Part shown: in pieces, positions 33,108 through 42,253 of the stretch
Layout of the letters: every line of letters starts with the position of its first letter
Position numbering within the stretch: the first letter of the stretch is position 1
Source of the DNA: Pedobacter sp. PF22-3
GTDB taxonomy: Bacteria; Bacteroidota; Bacteroidia; Sphingobacteriales; Sphingobacteriaceae
Assembly: GCF_026239555.1 (NCBI RefSeq)
Contig: NZ_JAPIVP010000022.1
Location: 1 to 64,000, forward strand
Reading direction: 5' to 3'
Length of the DNA: 64,000 nt
The notes under the pieces: generated by a model
Database searches by the model: none
Told to the model about the DNA's origin: nothing
Seen by the model: the letters and a program-made list of their open reading frames with translations, nothing else
Made by a program: the position numbers and the translations under genes

Positions 33108-34220
33108 TTACTCCCTAAACAGATCTACCATACAGGGGCTCAACATTTTTATACCAGGTTTACCTTTAAAAACAGAGAAATTTTCATCATATTCCCAGAT
33201 CATCCATGGAATGGATAGCCGATCGAGTTCGTTTTTAACAGCGGTTAAATAATTGCATATGCTCTGCCCGGATGCAAATTTCTTGTATACGCCATACTCA
33301 CCGCATAATACGGGTACGTGATTGGTATTAGACCATTGCTTAATGATCATCAATTTATCGTGCACGGCTCCGGCCTTTCCCTCATTGTGGTAATTATTAT
33401 AATTTGCCTCACCGGCCGTTCCCTTTGCAGACGGGGCTAAAGGGGGCATCTGATGATCTTGATAAGGAAAAGGGATGCCTGTCGTAGATACCTGTTTCCC
33501 TATCCAATCGGCACCCTGATGTGTAAATATAAATGGTTCATAAAAATGAAAGGTATATATGATATTTTTAAATGGTAAAGGAGTTGTCCTACTCAGCTCG
33601 TAAATACTGTTATAATTTGAGGCTCCCACAATAATTGTCCTACCAGGCGACATCTTCCTTATACGTGCTATCAGTTTTTGTGCAACCGGAAGCCATTGCT
33701 GATCACTGATCACCGGTTCGTTCAGCAACTCAAAATACAGGCTGTTGCCACTGATTTTTCGGTAACGTTTTTCAAGAAGTGTCCATAGCCCCAATAGTTC
33801 TTCTGTATCGTATTGCAAATGATCTACCCTGAGGTTACCATAATGGTTTACCAGCACTAACTTCATCCGGTATTTAATGGATTTTTTGATCACTGCATCT
33901 ATATTAGAAAGCAGTTTCGCTTTCTGTATATCGCTGCCCTCGATATAGAACTGTTGAAAAGCAACAGGCAAACGGATTGTTTTAAGCCCTAAACCAGCAA
34001 TTAACCGGAAATCGGCATCGGTTAATTTATTTAAGTCCAATGCTTTAGGATTCCAGTACTGTTCAAGCCAGGATACATTAATACCATGTCCTAATTGGTT
34101 AGCGCGCAAATAAGACAGACTGCTTTGCTGTGCATAGCCAAACTGCTCAAAAACGATCAGAAGCAACAGTATGTATTTTTTTTGTTTCAATTCGTTTTTT
34201 TTATTATGTTTAAAATTCAT
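33108..34220 (-). CDS. Glycoside hydrolase family 5, exported
   Basis: A 370-residue (from Met at 34220) glycanase. A late signal peptide (KKYILLLLIVFEQFGYAQ) follows a basic N-region. GH5 marks are the start RANQLGHGINVSWLEQYW, IRLPVAF, the acid/base Glu in YFELLNEPV, IIYTFHFYEPF, the nucleophile in VLCGEYGVY, and WMIWEYDENF. Endo-beta-glucanase or mannanase activity is likely. It diverges from the BcsB/GT2 operon with only a few bases between the start codons, so it may play the part that BcsZ (GH8) plays in cellulose loci. Met at 34229 and 34247 are alternative starts; the latter overlaps the opposite gene. Confidence 0.85.
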   Translation of the reverse strand: MNFKHNKKNELKQKKYILLLLIVFEQFGYAQQSSLSYLRANQLGHGINVSWLEQYWNPKALDLNKLTDADFRLIAGLGLKTIRLPVAFQQFYIEGSDIQKAKLLSNIDAVIKKSIKYRMKLVLVNHYGNLRVDHLQYDTEELLGLWTLLEKRYRKISGNSLYFELLNEPVISDQQWLPVAQKLIARIRKMSPGRTIIVGASNYNSIYELSRTTPLPFKNIIYTFHFYEPFIFTHQGADWIGKQVSTTGIPFPYQDHQMPPLAPSAKGTAGEANYNNYHNEGKAGAVHDKLMIIKQWSNTNHVPVLCGEYGVYKKFASGQSICNYLTAVKNELDRLSIPWMIWEYDENFSVFKGKPGIKMLSPCMVDLFRE

Positions 34221-34230
34221 CTCTGACATT

Positions 34231-35586
34231 ATGAAATCCCCAACCATAACAGGTACCTCAAGTGCTATTTATGTCAGTGAAATGGCATATGAAAAGCAAT
34301 TAACAAAAAAATCGACATACTACGCCAATATCATTATTTGGACAGTTATATTCCTATATCCCTTACTGGGCATATTGGATTATGTGTACGCCTACCCTAT
34401 TTATCAAGAACTTTTTCTCACTAAAATAATCATAGTTTTACTAATATATGCTGTTTACGACATTTCGTTGAGACTTGGAAAATCTGCCGATCCTGCATTA
34501 CATACCACAATTCTGCTCATATCAATTAATGTTTCCATTATATGCAATATTGTACCGTTTGATATTGCGCCTATATTTTTTATGGTTTTTGCGAGTTTAT
34601 CAATGCTTTTTAACCTCGTAGTTTTTTGGAACCCTGTAAACTCATTCGGTCATTTTTTTGCCACACTTATATTTATGGCAATAGGATATCACCTCCTTAA
34701 TACGGTTAGTGTAGAAACCTATATTACCCAAGGTGCTGGACTATTTATAATCATCTTTTTTTTCTCCTGTTTTATCCCAATGGCCAGGTATGACATTATT
34801 AGAAGAAATACTTTAAACAATCTGCGTTTAAAAAATACAACAACCCAGCTCAATCTGCTACATGATGAACTGGTAGAGAAAAACCAGCAAGTTGAACTAT
34901 CGAATTCTAGATTAACTGGGCTGGTTATGCAGCAAGATAGCTTTATGGCATTTGTGCGGGAAGATATACTGAGTTTTGTCAGTTCGATCAATTTATCGGC
35001 GAATGCGATAAGAAATTCCGAGTATGAGCACCAAAATTTACATCACATAGAAACTATAAACCAAAATATACTTAGGCTGCAACAACTTGCAGAACTTTTC
35101 CCTAATGATCATTCGGCCCTATCAAGTGACGTTGTAGTATCTCTAAAAAAAGTCGATCTTTTTGCCAGTGCCCAAGCGGTAGTCAATTGCATGGTTAACG
35201 ATTTTGGGTATCCCCACATAAACTTTAATATAGACCCGCACAAAAAATGGCCAATGGTCCAATTGGATCAACTTTATACCGAACAGATTCTTTTTAACCT
35301 TTTCGCGAACTGTTTTAAATTCTGCAACAAAAACGAACTTATTGATTGCAGGATGAGGGAAAGCAACAACAAACTTCATCTGATCATCAACTGTATACTA
35401 CCTGGCATAGAAGCAGATCGTGTGGTAAACGAATGGGAATCTGCAGTACCAACGGTACAAAGCCTTAATCAGGGTCTTGGCCCTGGTTTTTATATTGCCA
35501 AGCTGCTTGCCGAAAAAATGGGAGGCGAACTCATATATCATAAAAGCCAAACCCATAGCTGTTACGTACTTGCTTTTAACCAATAA
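34231..35586 (+). CDS. Histidine-kinase-like membrane protein lacking the phospho-acceptor His
   Basis: A 451-residue protein with about six membrane helices (about 33-190), a coiled linker (195-230), a DHp-like helix pair and a C-terminal HATPase_c-like domain (about 305-451). The ATP-lid boxes are recognisable but degenerate: N-box LFNLFANCFKF (354-364) and G-box LGPGFYIAKLLAEKMGG (416-432). Where an H-box should be, the sequence reads FMAFVREDILSFVSSIN, without His. No receiver or DNA-binding domain is fused. It leads the exopolysaccharide operon and may be a sensor or scaffold rather than a kinase. A Met at 34282 is a possible later start. Confidence 0.7.
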   Translation: MKSPTITGTSSAIYVSEMAYEKQLTKKSTYYANIIIWTVIFLYPLLGILDYVYAYPIYQELFLTKIIIVLLIYAVYDISLRLGKSADPALHTTILLISINVSIICNIVPFDIAPIFFMVFASLSMLFNLVVFWNPVNSFGHFFATLIFMAIGYHLLNTVSVETYITQGAGLFIIIFFFSCFIPMARYDIIRRNTLNNLRLKNTTTQLNLLHDELVEKNQQVELSNSRLTGLVMQQDSFMAFVREDILSFVSSINLSANAIRNSEYEHQNLHHIETINQNILRLQQLAELFPNDHSALSSDVVVSLKKVDLFASAQAVVNCMVNDFGYPHINFNIDPHKKWPMVQLDQLYTEQILFNLFANCFKFCNKNELIDCRMRESNNKLHLIINCILPGIEADRVVNEWESAVPTVQSLNQGLGPGFYIAKLLAEKMGGELIYHKSQTHSCYVLAFNQ

Positions 35587-35608
35587 TACTATTCAAATTT
35601 TTATCCAG

Positions 35609-37606
35609 ATGAAAAAACTACTGATCTTTTTCGCACTGTTTATTTGCTCCCTATCAGGTTTCGCACAAAAGTCATTCGAATCTTACGGTTATCAATCCCA
35701 ATTGATAAGGGGAACTGAAGGACAGTATATTTATTACATCCGCGTACTGCCCAGCCAACAGATGGATAAAAGCACCCTAATAATCGATTTCCAGGCATCA
35801 AAGATACTAAATACTGCAAAGTCATTTATTCATATCATGGTTAATGATATGCCTGCACTTAGCAGCAATTTTCAGGCAGACAGTATCAACAGGCTTGTAG
35901 TACACATACGCAAAAGCAACAACAGCACTGCTGACTTTCTAAAAATTACCGTCAAATCACAGCTAATGATTGGAGATGATGTTTGCCAGGATGAGAACCA
36001 AGCTGGTTTATGGCTAAACATTTTGCCAAGCTCTACTGTGTACTGGGCCAAAAATAAGCAGTATGGTCCGTCTAGTGTCAATCTTTCCAATGCCCTTTTC
36101 AGCAAAAAAGCGATTGTTTATCCCAATGATATTTCGGCTGCTGAACTGCAAACAGTTGCTTTAACCTATGCTAAACTGTTAAGGGGCGGTACCGAGCGCA
36201 TAGCGCTTTATCCAATTTCGCAGATGCCAAAAAGTCTAGATAATTTTATTGCTGTTGGATTAGCGCATAAGCTTAAGTCGAAATTTGGTTCCAAATTAAA
36301 TATAGATCCTAAAAAAGGCCAGGGTATTCTCTATCTGCATAAAGAAACCGATACCACAAAGGATGGATCGCTCAGGCAGATCCTATTTGTAACCGCAGCT
36401 GACGCTGCCGGTATGAGCAAAGCTGCTGACGCACTGCTGACCCCTGGAATTTTGAATAGTAGCTTTCAGGACGTATTAAAAGTTGAAAAGGCAGGATATA
36501 AGGAATTGGAGAAAAAAAACAGACTGAATCTCTCTGTCCTGGAAAACAATAACAATCTAATGACGGGGACAGGCAGTCTTACGCATGATTATCGCTTTAA
36601 AACATCGGTATTCAACTCTATTCCGGCAGCATTGAACTGCCAGTTTGAGATTAAGTTTTCTGGTATTGGGCAAAATGACAGGGGATATTTTAATGTTTAT
36701 TTAAACGATATCCTACTCACAAGCAGACAATTGAATGAATCAGGCGCATTGCAGGTAGTTACAACAGTTAACCGCTACCAGATCAAAAAATTTAATGTAC
36801 TCAGAACAGAATTTATTTTTTACCCGGCGGATGGAATGTGTAAGGGTAATTTTCGACATTTTATCGGACAGGTTGATGCCTCAAAATCTTATATAGAAGT
36901 ATCTGATGACATGGAGGAAAAGCAAGCCAGTTTTTACAGTTATCCTGATGCTTTTCAACAGGGAACGGCCATATTGGTAGCAAAGAATATGCTTTCTCAT
37001 GCAGTAAAAGCAATTTGTGAATTGGCCTATCAGTTAAATGACCATCCGAGTAATGAGATCGTATACCGTCCCATTGTCGATTTTAGTAACAATGCGGATA
37101 AGTATAAAGGACGCAACATTGTATTAATAAGCGATAGGCAGGATCAGTTGCTTCTTAGTTTTAAAGAGATGCCCTTACAGTATCAAAATGATTTCACCAT
37201 TTATGGGGAGCAGCCTGGTGAAGCGATATATAAACTTTCCTCACCAGAAGCTGCAGCAATTTCGCAGATCTTTAGTGATCAGAATTATCCTTTGATACTT
37301 TCTGTTACCGCCCTGCCCAACGATGCTGCTACAGAAATTTTGTCAAATAGCATTCTGGATTTAAATGAACAGTTAAACCTGCTGTCAGGAAATACAATGA
37401 TCAACAGCAAAAACAACCACCTCATATTCAACCTCGAAAGGAACAGCAACAATATTGTTTATGAAGGTGATGGCAACGGCCATTGGCTAACGCTGTGGCT
37501 CAAATACAAATTGCTTTTGCTTGCGGGTGCGCTGTTCCTGATTTTTTTGGCTTACCTATATGTACGCTCAAAAGTAAAAAAGTCACAAAAAATTGTAAAT
37601 CAATAA
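35609..37606 (+). CDS. BcsB-like periplasmic subunit of a glycan synthase
   Basis: A 665-residue exported protein with signal peptide MKKLLIFFALFICSLSGFAQ. The BcsB family pattern is present: a beta-rich carbohydrate-binding start, IHIMVNDMPALS, then CQDENQAGLWLNILPSST, a flavodoxin-like part, a second repeat (FNVYLNDILLTSRQLN) and a single C-terminal membrane helix (about 632-653) followed by a basic tail. In cellulose synthase BcsB guides the growing polymer across the periplasm and supports BcsA. It starts 22 bases after the kinase-like gene and stops 9 bases before the barrel gene. Confidence 0.8.
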   Translation: MKKLLIFFALFICSLSGFAQKSFESYGYQSQLIRGTEGQYIYYIRVLPSQQMDKSTLIIDFQASKILNTAKSFIHIMVNDMPALSSNFQADSINRLVVHIRKSNNSTADFLKITVKSQLMIGDDVCQDENQAGLWLNILPSSTVYWAKNKQYGPSSVNLSNALFSKKAIVYPNDISAAELQTVALTYAKLLRGGTERIALYPISQMPKSLDNFIAVGLAHKLKSKFGSKLNIDPKKGQGILYLHKETDTTKDGSLRQILFVTAADAAGMSKAADALLTPGILNSSFQDVLKVEKAGYKELEKKNRLNLSVLENNNNLMTGTGSLTHDYRFKTSVFNSIPAALNCQFEIKFSGIGQNDRGYFNVYLNDILLTSRQLNESGALQVVTTVNRYQIKKFNVLRTEFIFYPADGMCKGNFRHFIGQVDASKSYIEVSDDMEEKQASFYSYPDAFQQGTAILVAKNMLSHAVKAICELAYQLNDHPSNEIVYRPIVDFSNNADKYKGRNIVLISDRQDQLLLSFKEMPLQYQNDFTIYGEQPGEAIYKLSSPEAAAISQIFSDQNYPLILSVTALPNDAATEILSNSILDLNEQLNLLSGNTMINSKNNHLIFNLERNSNNIVYEGDGNGHWLTLWLKYKLLLLAGALFLIFLAYLYVRSKVKKSQKIVNQ

Positions 37607-37615
37607 TTTATTGCC

Positions 37616-38446
37616 ATGAAGCCCAAAGCTATAAAATTTATTTTCGCAACAATTATTTCATTTTTCATGGTACAGTATGCTATAGCAAGTGGCTTCCCTA
37701 TGCGAAAAGGCAAAGCGCTATTGGCCCCCTACCTCAGTTATTTCGTGGCCAACCAGTACCGCGATCTTAATGGGCAGAAGTATAATTATGCAAATGACGG
37801 AAAATACAGTTCTTTTACGATGCAGCTTTATCTGGAATATGGCATTACAGACCACCTTGATCTGGTTGCAAAACTTCCTTTAACTTCTGCACAGTTTAAA
37901 GATAATATGCAAAGAAATAGCAATACGGCACTTTCGGACGTAGAAATAGGGCTTAAATACAATCTTTTGCAATTTAATCAAAAAAAGTACTTTCTCTCGG
38001 CCCAGGCATTGGCAGCGGTTCCGCTGTATAGCAAAAATGGTAACCCAAGCACGGGTTATGGCCAATTCGGTTCCGAACTAAAATTACTTTTTAGTGGAAC
38101 TACCCCGGCAGCTTATTTTAATGTAGAAGCAGGTTACAGGCAGTATTTCGGTAATACGTTTGGTAACGTAGGACAGGTAAGCTACATCGCAACATCAGGA
38201 TTGCATTTGGGCAAAAACAATCAACTTATGGGAGAGATAAACGGGATCAGTTCGTTAAGATCGAACCAATTTAATCCAGAAAATCCAGCTTCAAACACCG
38301 AATTTACATTTGTAAAAGCCAATATCGGCTTTGGACAGCGCATTACTGGTGATAACTGGATATTCGCAGGCCTTTTCCATGATATATTCAACAGAAACTC
38401 CGGTATTGGCCAAGGCGTTACAGTTACCGGGATTATACGCTTTTAA
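37616..38446 (+). CDS. Outer-membrane beta-barrel protein of the exopolysaccharide operon
   Basis: A 276-residue exported protein with signal peptide (to YAIASG). Alternating hydrophobic strands fill the chain (for example SSFTMQLYLEYGIT, LSDVEIGLKYNLL, AAYFNVEAGYRQYFG) and the C-terminus is GVTVTGIIRF, with a terminal Phe as in barrel proteins. I do not recognise a named family. Its place suggests an outer-membrane channel or accessory replacing the BcsC barrel, but it has no TPR region. The next gene starts one base after its stop. Confidence 0.65.
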   Translation: MKPKAIKFIFATIISFFMVQYAIASGFPMRKGKALLAPYLSYFVANQYRDLNGQKYNYANDGKYSSFTMQLYLEYGITDHLDLVAKLPLTSAQFKDNMQRNSNTALSDVEIGLKYNLLQFNQKKYFLSAQALAAVPLYSKNGNPSTGYGQFGSELKLLFSGTTPAAYFNVEAGYRQYFGNTFGNVGQVSYIATSGLHLGKNNQLMGEINGISSLRSNQFNPENPASNTEFTFVKANIGFGQRITGDNWIFAGLFHDIFNRNSGIGQGVTVTGIIRF

Positions 38447-38447
38447 T

Positions 38448-40313
38448 ATGGACAAAGAACAAAAGCGTTATATTATAGGAATACTATCTGAGCATGGTTA
38501 TATAACGCGTGATGATGTGGTGCGGATTGCTTCTTTTGGAGAAACCAGCGGATTATCACTGGTTAAAATACTGCTTAATTTTGGGTACATCAGCCGGAAA
38601 GATTATCAAAAATGCTTATTGGAAGAAGGCTATGATTTTAAAGACGTTCGATTGGAAGAGACTGATCTTGAGGTAATGATGCAGACGGATCTTAAATCCG
38701 TTGATCGCGATCTAATCCTGCCGTTGCGAATAGAAGATGGTTATGTAGTTGTTGCCGTTGCCGATCCTACTGCAACAGCAGATTTTCTGTTGATTGAGGA
38801 AAAGTACGGTTGCCCTGTAAAAGTACTGCTTAGCTCCGATCTTGATATCATTTGGCTCGGACATAAACTACTGGGTGAAACCTATGTTAAAAAAGCGGTT
38901 TTCGAGTTACTCAACAGGGATCCGGAAAGCTCGGCTCTTGTCACTTTTACCAAATCCCAGCTCATTATCATCTTTTCAGTTATTGCGCTGGTTACAGTTT
39001 CTCTCTTTCTCAGTTTTACAAACACCACCATCGTCATTAATATGTTAATGAGCAGCTTCTTTTTGGTGGCCGTTACTTTTAAGTTGTTTCTTGCCCTTAC
39101 CGGATCAAAGCTCGAACTTTTCCAGGCAGTAAGCAAAAAAGAGATTTTAGGGGCAAAGAAACAAGAACTGCCTGTTTTTACCATTCAGTTACCAGTTTAC
39201 AGAGAAGATAAGCTGATCAAAAAACTGATCTGGAACCTACAATCGTTAGATTACCCGAGAGAGAAACTTGATATTAAACTCCTGATAGAAGAAGATGATG
39301 ACAAAACATTAAATGCTGTAAGAGATCTTGATTTTCCGGCCATTTTTGAAGTGATTGTTGTTCCTTTCCACATGCCAAAAACAAAACCAAAAGCCTGTAA
39401 CTATGGTCTCTATTTTTCGCGTGGCGAGTATCTTACCATTTATGATGCTGAAGATATACCAGACCATGACCAGCTGAGAAAGGTTGTGATCCTATTCAGC
39501 AAGCTTCCTGAAAACTACATCTGCATACAATGTGCACTGAATTACTTTAACAGGAATGAAAACTTCCTTACACGAATGTTTACCCTCGAATATTCGTACT
39601 GGTTCGATTATATGCTGCCCGGCCTAAGCACACTTGATATTCCCGTTCCATTAGGCGGTACCAGTAACCATTTTAAGTTCGAAAAGCTGATGGAACTGGG
39701 CGGCTGGGATCCTTTTAATGTTACCGAAGATGCCGACCTTGGTATTAGGGCTTTTGCAAAAGGCTACAAGGTTGCACTGGTAAACTCTACCACTTATGAG
39801 GAAGCCAACAACGAACCTTTCAACTGGATCAGGCAACGCTCCAGATGGATAAAAGGTTATATGCAAACCTATCTGGTACATATGCGTAATCCTTCAAAAC
39901 TGATAGCAAAAATAGGCTGGAAGGGTTTTTTGGGCTTTAACTTTTTTATAGGCGCAACACCTGTTACCTTTCTCATCTACCCGCTTCTGCTCCTGATTTT
40001 TATTTGCTACCTGATATTCGATCTTGACAATATCCGTACCGTATTTCCTGACTGGGTTCTTTATATTTCGATTTTCAACCTGGCAATAGGCAACATACTC
40101 ATTATCTACGTTAATATGATCGCTGTCTTCAAACGAAGATATTATGAACTCATTTTATTCTCCATTCTTAACCCGTTTTACTGGTTAATGCACTCCATTG
40201 CTGCGTATAAGGGACTATGGCAACTGATTACCAAACCATTTTATTGGGAAAAAACGGATCATGGCCTAAGTAAGTTACAAACGAACAGAGAGATCAAAAC
40301 GGATACAAAATGA
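38448..40313 (+). CDS. Processive GT2 glycosyltransferase with N-terminal MshEN-type domain
   Basis: A 621-residue fusion. Residues about 1-150 match the MshEN/GspE-N domain (YIIGILSEHGYITRDDVV, LVKILLNFGYISRKDY, then ILPLRIEDGYVVVAVADPT). Two membrane helices (about 171-190 and 198-217) lead to a GT2 domain with the cellulose-synthase-like residues: EEDD (281-284), DAED (333-336), TED (426-428) and QRSRW (463-467), then four C-terminal membrane helices. NfrB-type enzymes in Proteobacteria join the same two domains. The Arg-Leu-Gly start of each c-di-GMP-binding MshEN motif is not conserved here. The start MDKEQKRY follows the barrel stop by one base; a longer frame from 38331 is rejected. 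Confidence 0.87.
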   Translation: MDKEQKRYIIGILSEHGYITRDDVVRIASFGETSGLSLVKILLNFGYISRKDYQKCLLEEGYDFKDVRLEETDLEVMMQTDLKSVDRDLILPLRIEDGYVVVAVADPTATADFLLIEEKYGCPVKVLLSSDLDIIWLGHKLLGETYVKKAVFELLNRDPESSALVTFTKSQLIIIFSVIALVTVSLFLSFTNTTIVINMLMSSFFLVAVTFKLFLALTGSKLELFQAVSKKEILGAKKQELPVFTIQLPVYREDKLIKKLIWNLQSLDYPREKLDIKLLIEEDDDKTLNAVRDLDFPAIFEVIVVPFHMPKTKPKACNYGLYFSRGEYLTIYDAEDIPDHDQLRKVVILFSKLPENYICIQCALNYFNRNENFLTRMFTLEYSYWFDYMLPGLSTLDIPVPLGGTSNHFKFEKLMELGGWDPFNVTEDADLGIRAFAKGYKVALVNSTTYEEANNEPFNWIRQRSRWIKGYMQTYLVHMRNPSKLIAKIGWKGFLGFNFFIGATPVTFLIYPLLLLIFICYLIFDLDNIRTVFPDWVLYISIFNLAIGNILIIYVNMIAVFKRRYYELILFSILNPFYWLMHSIAAYKGLWQLITKPFYWEKTDHGLSKLQTNREIKTDTK

Positions 40314-41890
40314 GCGCTAAACCGAATAAATCCTTAATCCTGATATCGTTCTTATTGTTCGGTTATTATCTATATATCGCTTACACGCTTTATTATGGAG
40401 GAGTGCACAGTAATGAAGCCCTTTTTTTTACAGAAAAATCTGCGCTTCTGCGCGAGGGCGATGTAGACCAGATCAAGCTCGCCGGACTTACTTTCCCGCA
40501 GATGCCTTTCATGTTGTCATGGGTTTTCTCTTTTATAGATTTGAGGTTTTCTCCGGTTCTTGCCTCAGCATTAGGTACTTCTGCACTATTTTTCATCATT
40601 ACATTTTCAATCAGAACGCACGAGCACCGAAACTGGTTGTTTTTAGGCATACTCATTACCTTTATTTTGCATCCGGCGTTTATTTATTTCGCTGTATCAG
40701 GAAAAAGTTCGTACATGATGCTCATCTTCTTTTATCTATTTTTGATAAGCATTTTCAGGTATTTCCGCACCAATACATCTTACCATATTTCGGTAGCCAG
40801 CATCTATTTTACACTGCTTATTTTCTGTTCGGTTAAGTTTTTCTGGCTAATGCTGTTTATCCTTCCCATCATTTTTTTTGTAGCGCTTCAATCTATGACA
40901 GTTGCAAAAAACGATCACATGGACAAGATTGCAATTGCATTTAATACGGAATCGATAAGGCGTAAACTGGTCAATAAAACATTGGCCATATACCTCGTTA
41001 TCTTTGCGCTACCGATAACCGCGATGTTGATTTTCAGGCTACTGAACCAGGTTTACACCGGAGATGCCGATTATTACTTAAATAGTCCTTATGCAAATTA
41101 CAGCACAATTACAGATCAAACAGATAATCTAAAGAATTTAGCACAGAACAAACTGGGCCGTATATTTCCTGAGGTTCATTTCTTAACAACGGTAAGAATA
41201 TGGTTATTTGCGCCCCTACTACTGTTTTGCTTAGGTATTTTCAAGAGTATCAACCGAAACATCTTTGTGGTTTTTTCCCTTTTTTTCTTCATGGAATTCT
41301 TAAAGATAAAATACCCTAATGTTTACATTCCCATTCATTTTTACGCGGCCTTTATATGCCTTTCCTGGGCCGTTATAGCAAACGCAAAAAATATCAAAGA
41401 ACTGAGATTCAGCAAATATTTTTATCTTTCAATTATCATCATACAGCTATTTACCGCATACATTACCATAAATTCGAGCCATGTGCCTGAAGAGAAAAAA
41501 TACCTGAATGCATTTGTATCCTTAATTATGCGTAAACCGCTTTACAGGGGCGATGCTGAAAAAATATCCAATTACATCAGAAACATTAAATCTGATGATG
41601 CTATACTTGCAGATGACGCCAATGCCTACCGGATCATCGCATTAACAGGATCTGCTCAAGTATTTCTAACTCCAGGGGAAAATAGTTTTTTGGCCGCACT
41701 TGCCCAGCCAGAAAAACATGTATCTTACATATTAGCCACAAAAAAAGAAAGCCAATATGATCCATTCGGACTATTGAATGCCGATATGATACAAATGTTT
41801 AGTTTAAAGGGAATTTCGCTGCATCCGGTCTGCTCTAATAAAAACTGGATATTGTGGCGTATCGAAAACAAAAAATCATATGATAATTAA
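40310..41890 (+). CDS. Polytopic membrane protein, possible GT-C glycosyltransferase
   Basis: A 526-residue protein with about ten membrane helices followed by a soluble C-terminal part (about 420-526). An early loop contains HSNEALFFTEKSALL, and acidic loop residues after the first helix are what GT-C enzymes use for catalysis, but I cannot match a named family. The C-terminal part reads like the periplasmic domain of lipid-linked-sugar transferases. It overlaps the GT2 gene by four bases (ATGA) and closes the operon, so it probably modifies, primes or exports the same glycan. Confidence 0.6.
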   Translation: MSAKPNKSLILISFLLFGYYLYIAYTLYYGGVHSNEALFFTEKSALLREGDVDQIKLAGLTFPQMPFMLSWVFSFIDLRFSPVLASALGTSALFFIITFSIRTHEHRNWLFLGILITFILHPAFIYFAVSGKSSYMMLIFFYLFLISIFRYFRTNTSYHISVASIYFTLLIFCSVKFFWLMLFILPIIFFVALQSMTVAKNDHMDKIAIAFNTESIRRKLVNKTLAIYLVIFALPITAMLIFRLLNQVYTGDADYYLNSPYANYSTITDQTDNLKNLAQNKLGRIFPEVHFLTTVRIWLFAPLLLFCLGIFKSINRNIFVVFSLFFFMEFLKIKYPNVYIPIHFYAAFICLSWAVIANAKNIKELRFSKYFYLSIIIIQLFTAYITINSSHVPEEKKYLNAFVSLIMRKPLYRGDAEKISNYIRNIKSDDAILADDANAYRIIALTGSAQVFLTPGENSFLAALAQPEKHVSYILATKKESQYDPFGLLNADMIQMFSLKGISLHPVCSNKNWILWRIENKKSYDN

Positions 41891-42253
41891 AGTCTGCTCC
41901 CGATATTTTCTATGTTAATGCCGTGAATGTGCAACAGTTTCAATCAGTATCAAGAAATTATGCACAATAATTCATTATTACGCTTTAAAAAATCTCTTAT
42001 AGGATAAATTTCCGATGAATCTGCTTTTTCGAATAATCTTAATTTTTTTAATAAATTTCCTATCGTGTAGATTGGATATATACTTGAGTCAGGTAATTAC
42101 TTGGATTTAAAATCGTAATCACGCCAGCAAAATTCCTTAGTTAAGAAATTTAATATCAGGCACTTGAAGATAACAAGCGCATCATATCATACGATAAAGT
42201 TACCAATATTTCTGCATAGCAGACAAATTCTGCAAGAACTTTGATAAAACTAC
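41891..42253. other. Gene-free interval
   Basis: About 360 AT-rich bases between the convergent exopolysaccharide operon and GH95 gene. I see no repeat, RNA or clear terminator. Confidence 0.5.

Noticed and set aside
35477..35608. N-terminal extension of the BcsB-like frame
   Set aside because: It overlaps the end of the kinase-like gene in another frame, and the signal peptide begins at 35609.
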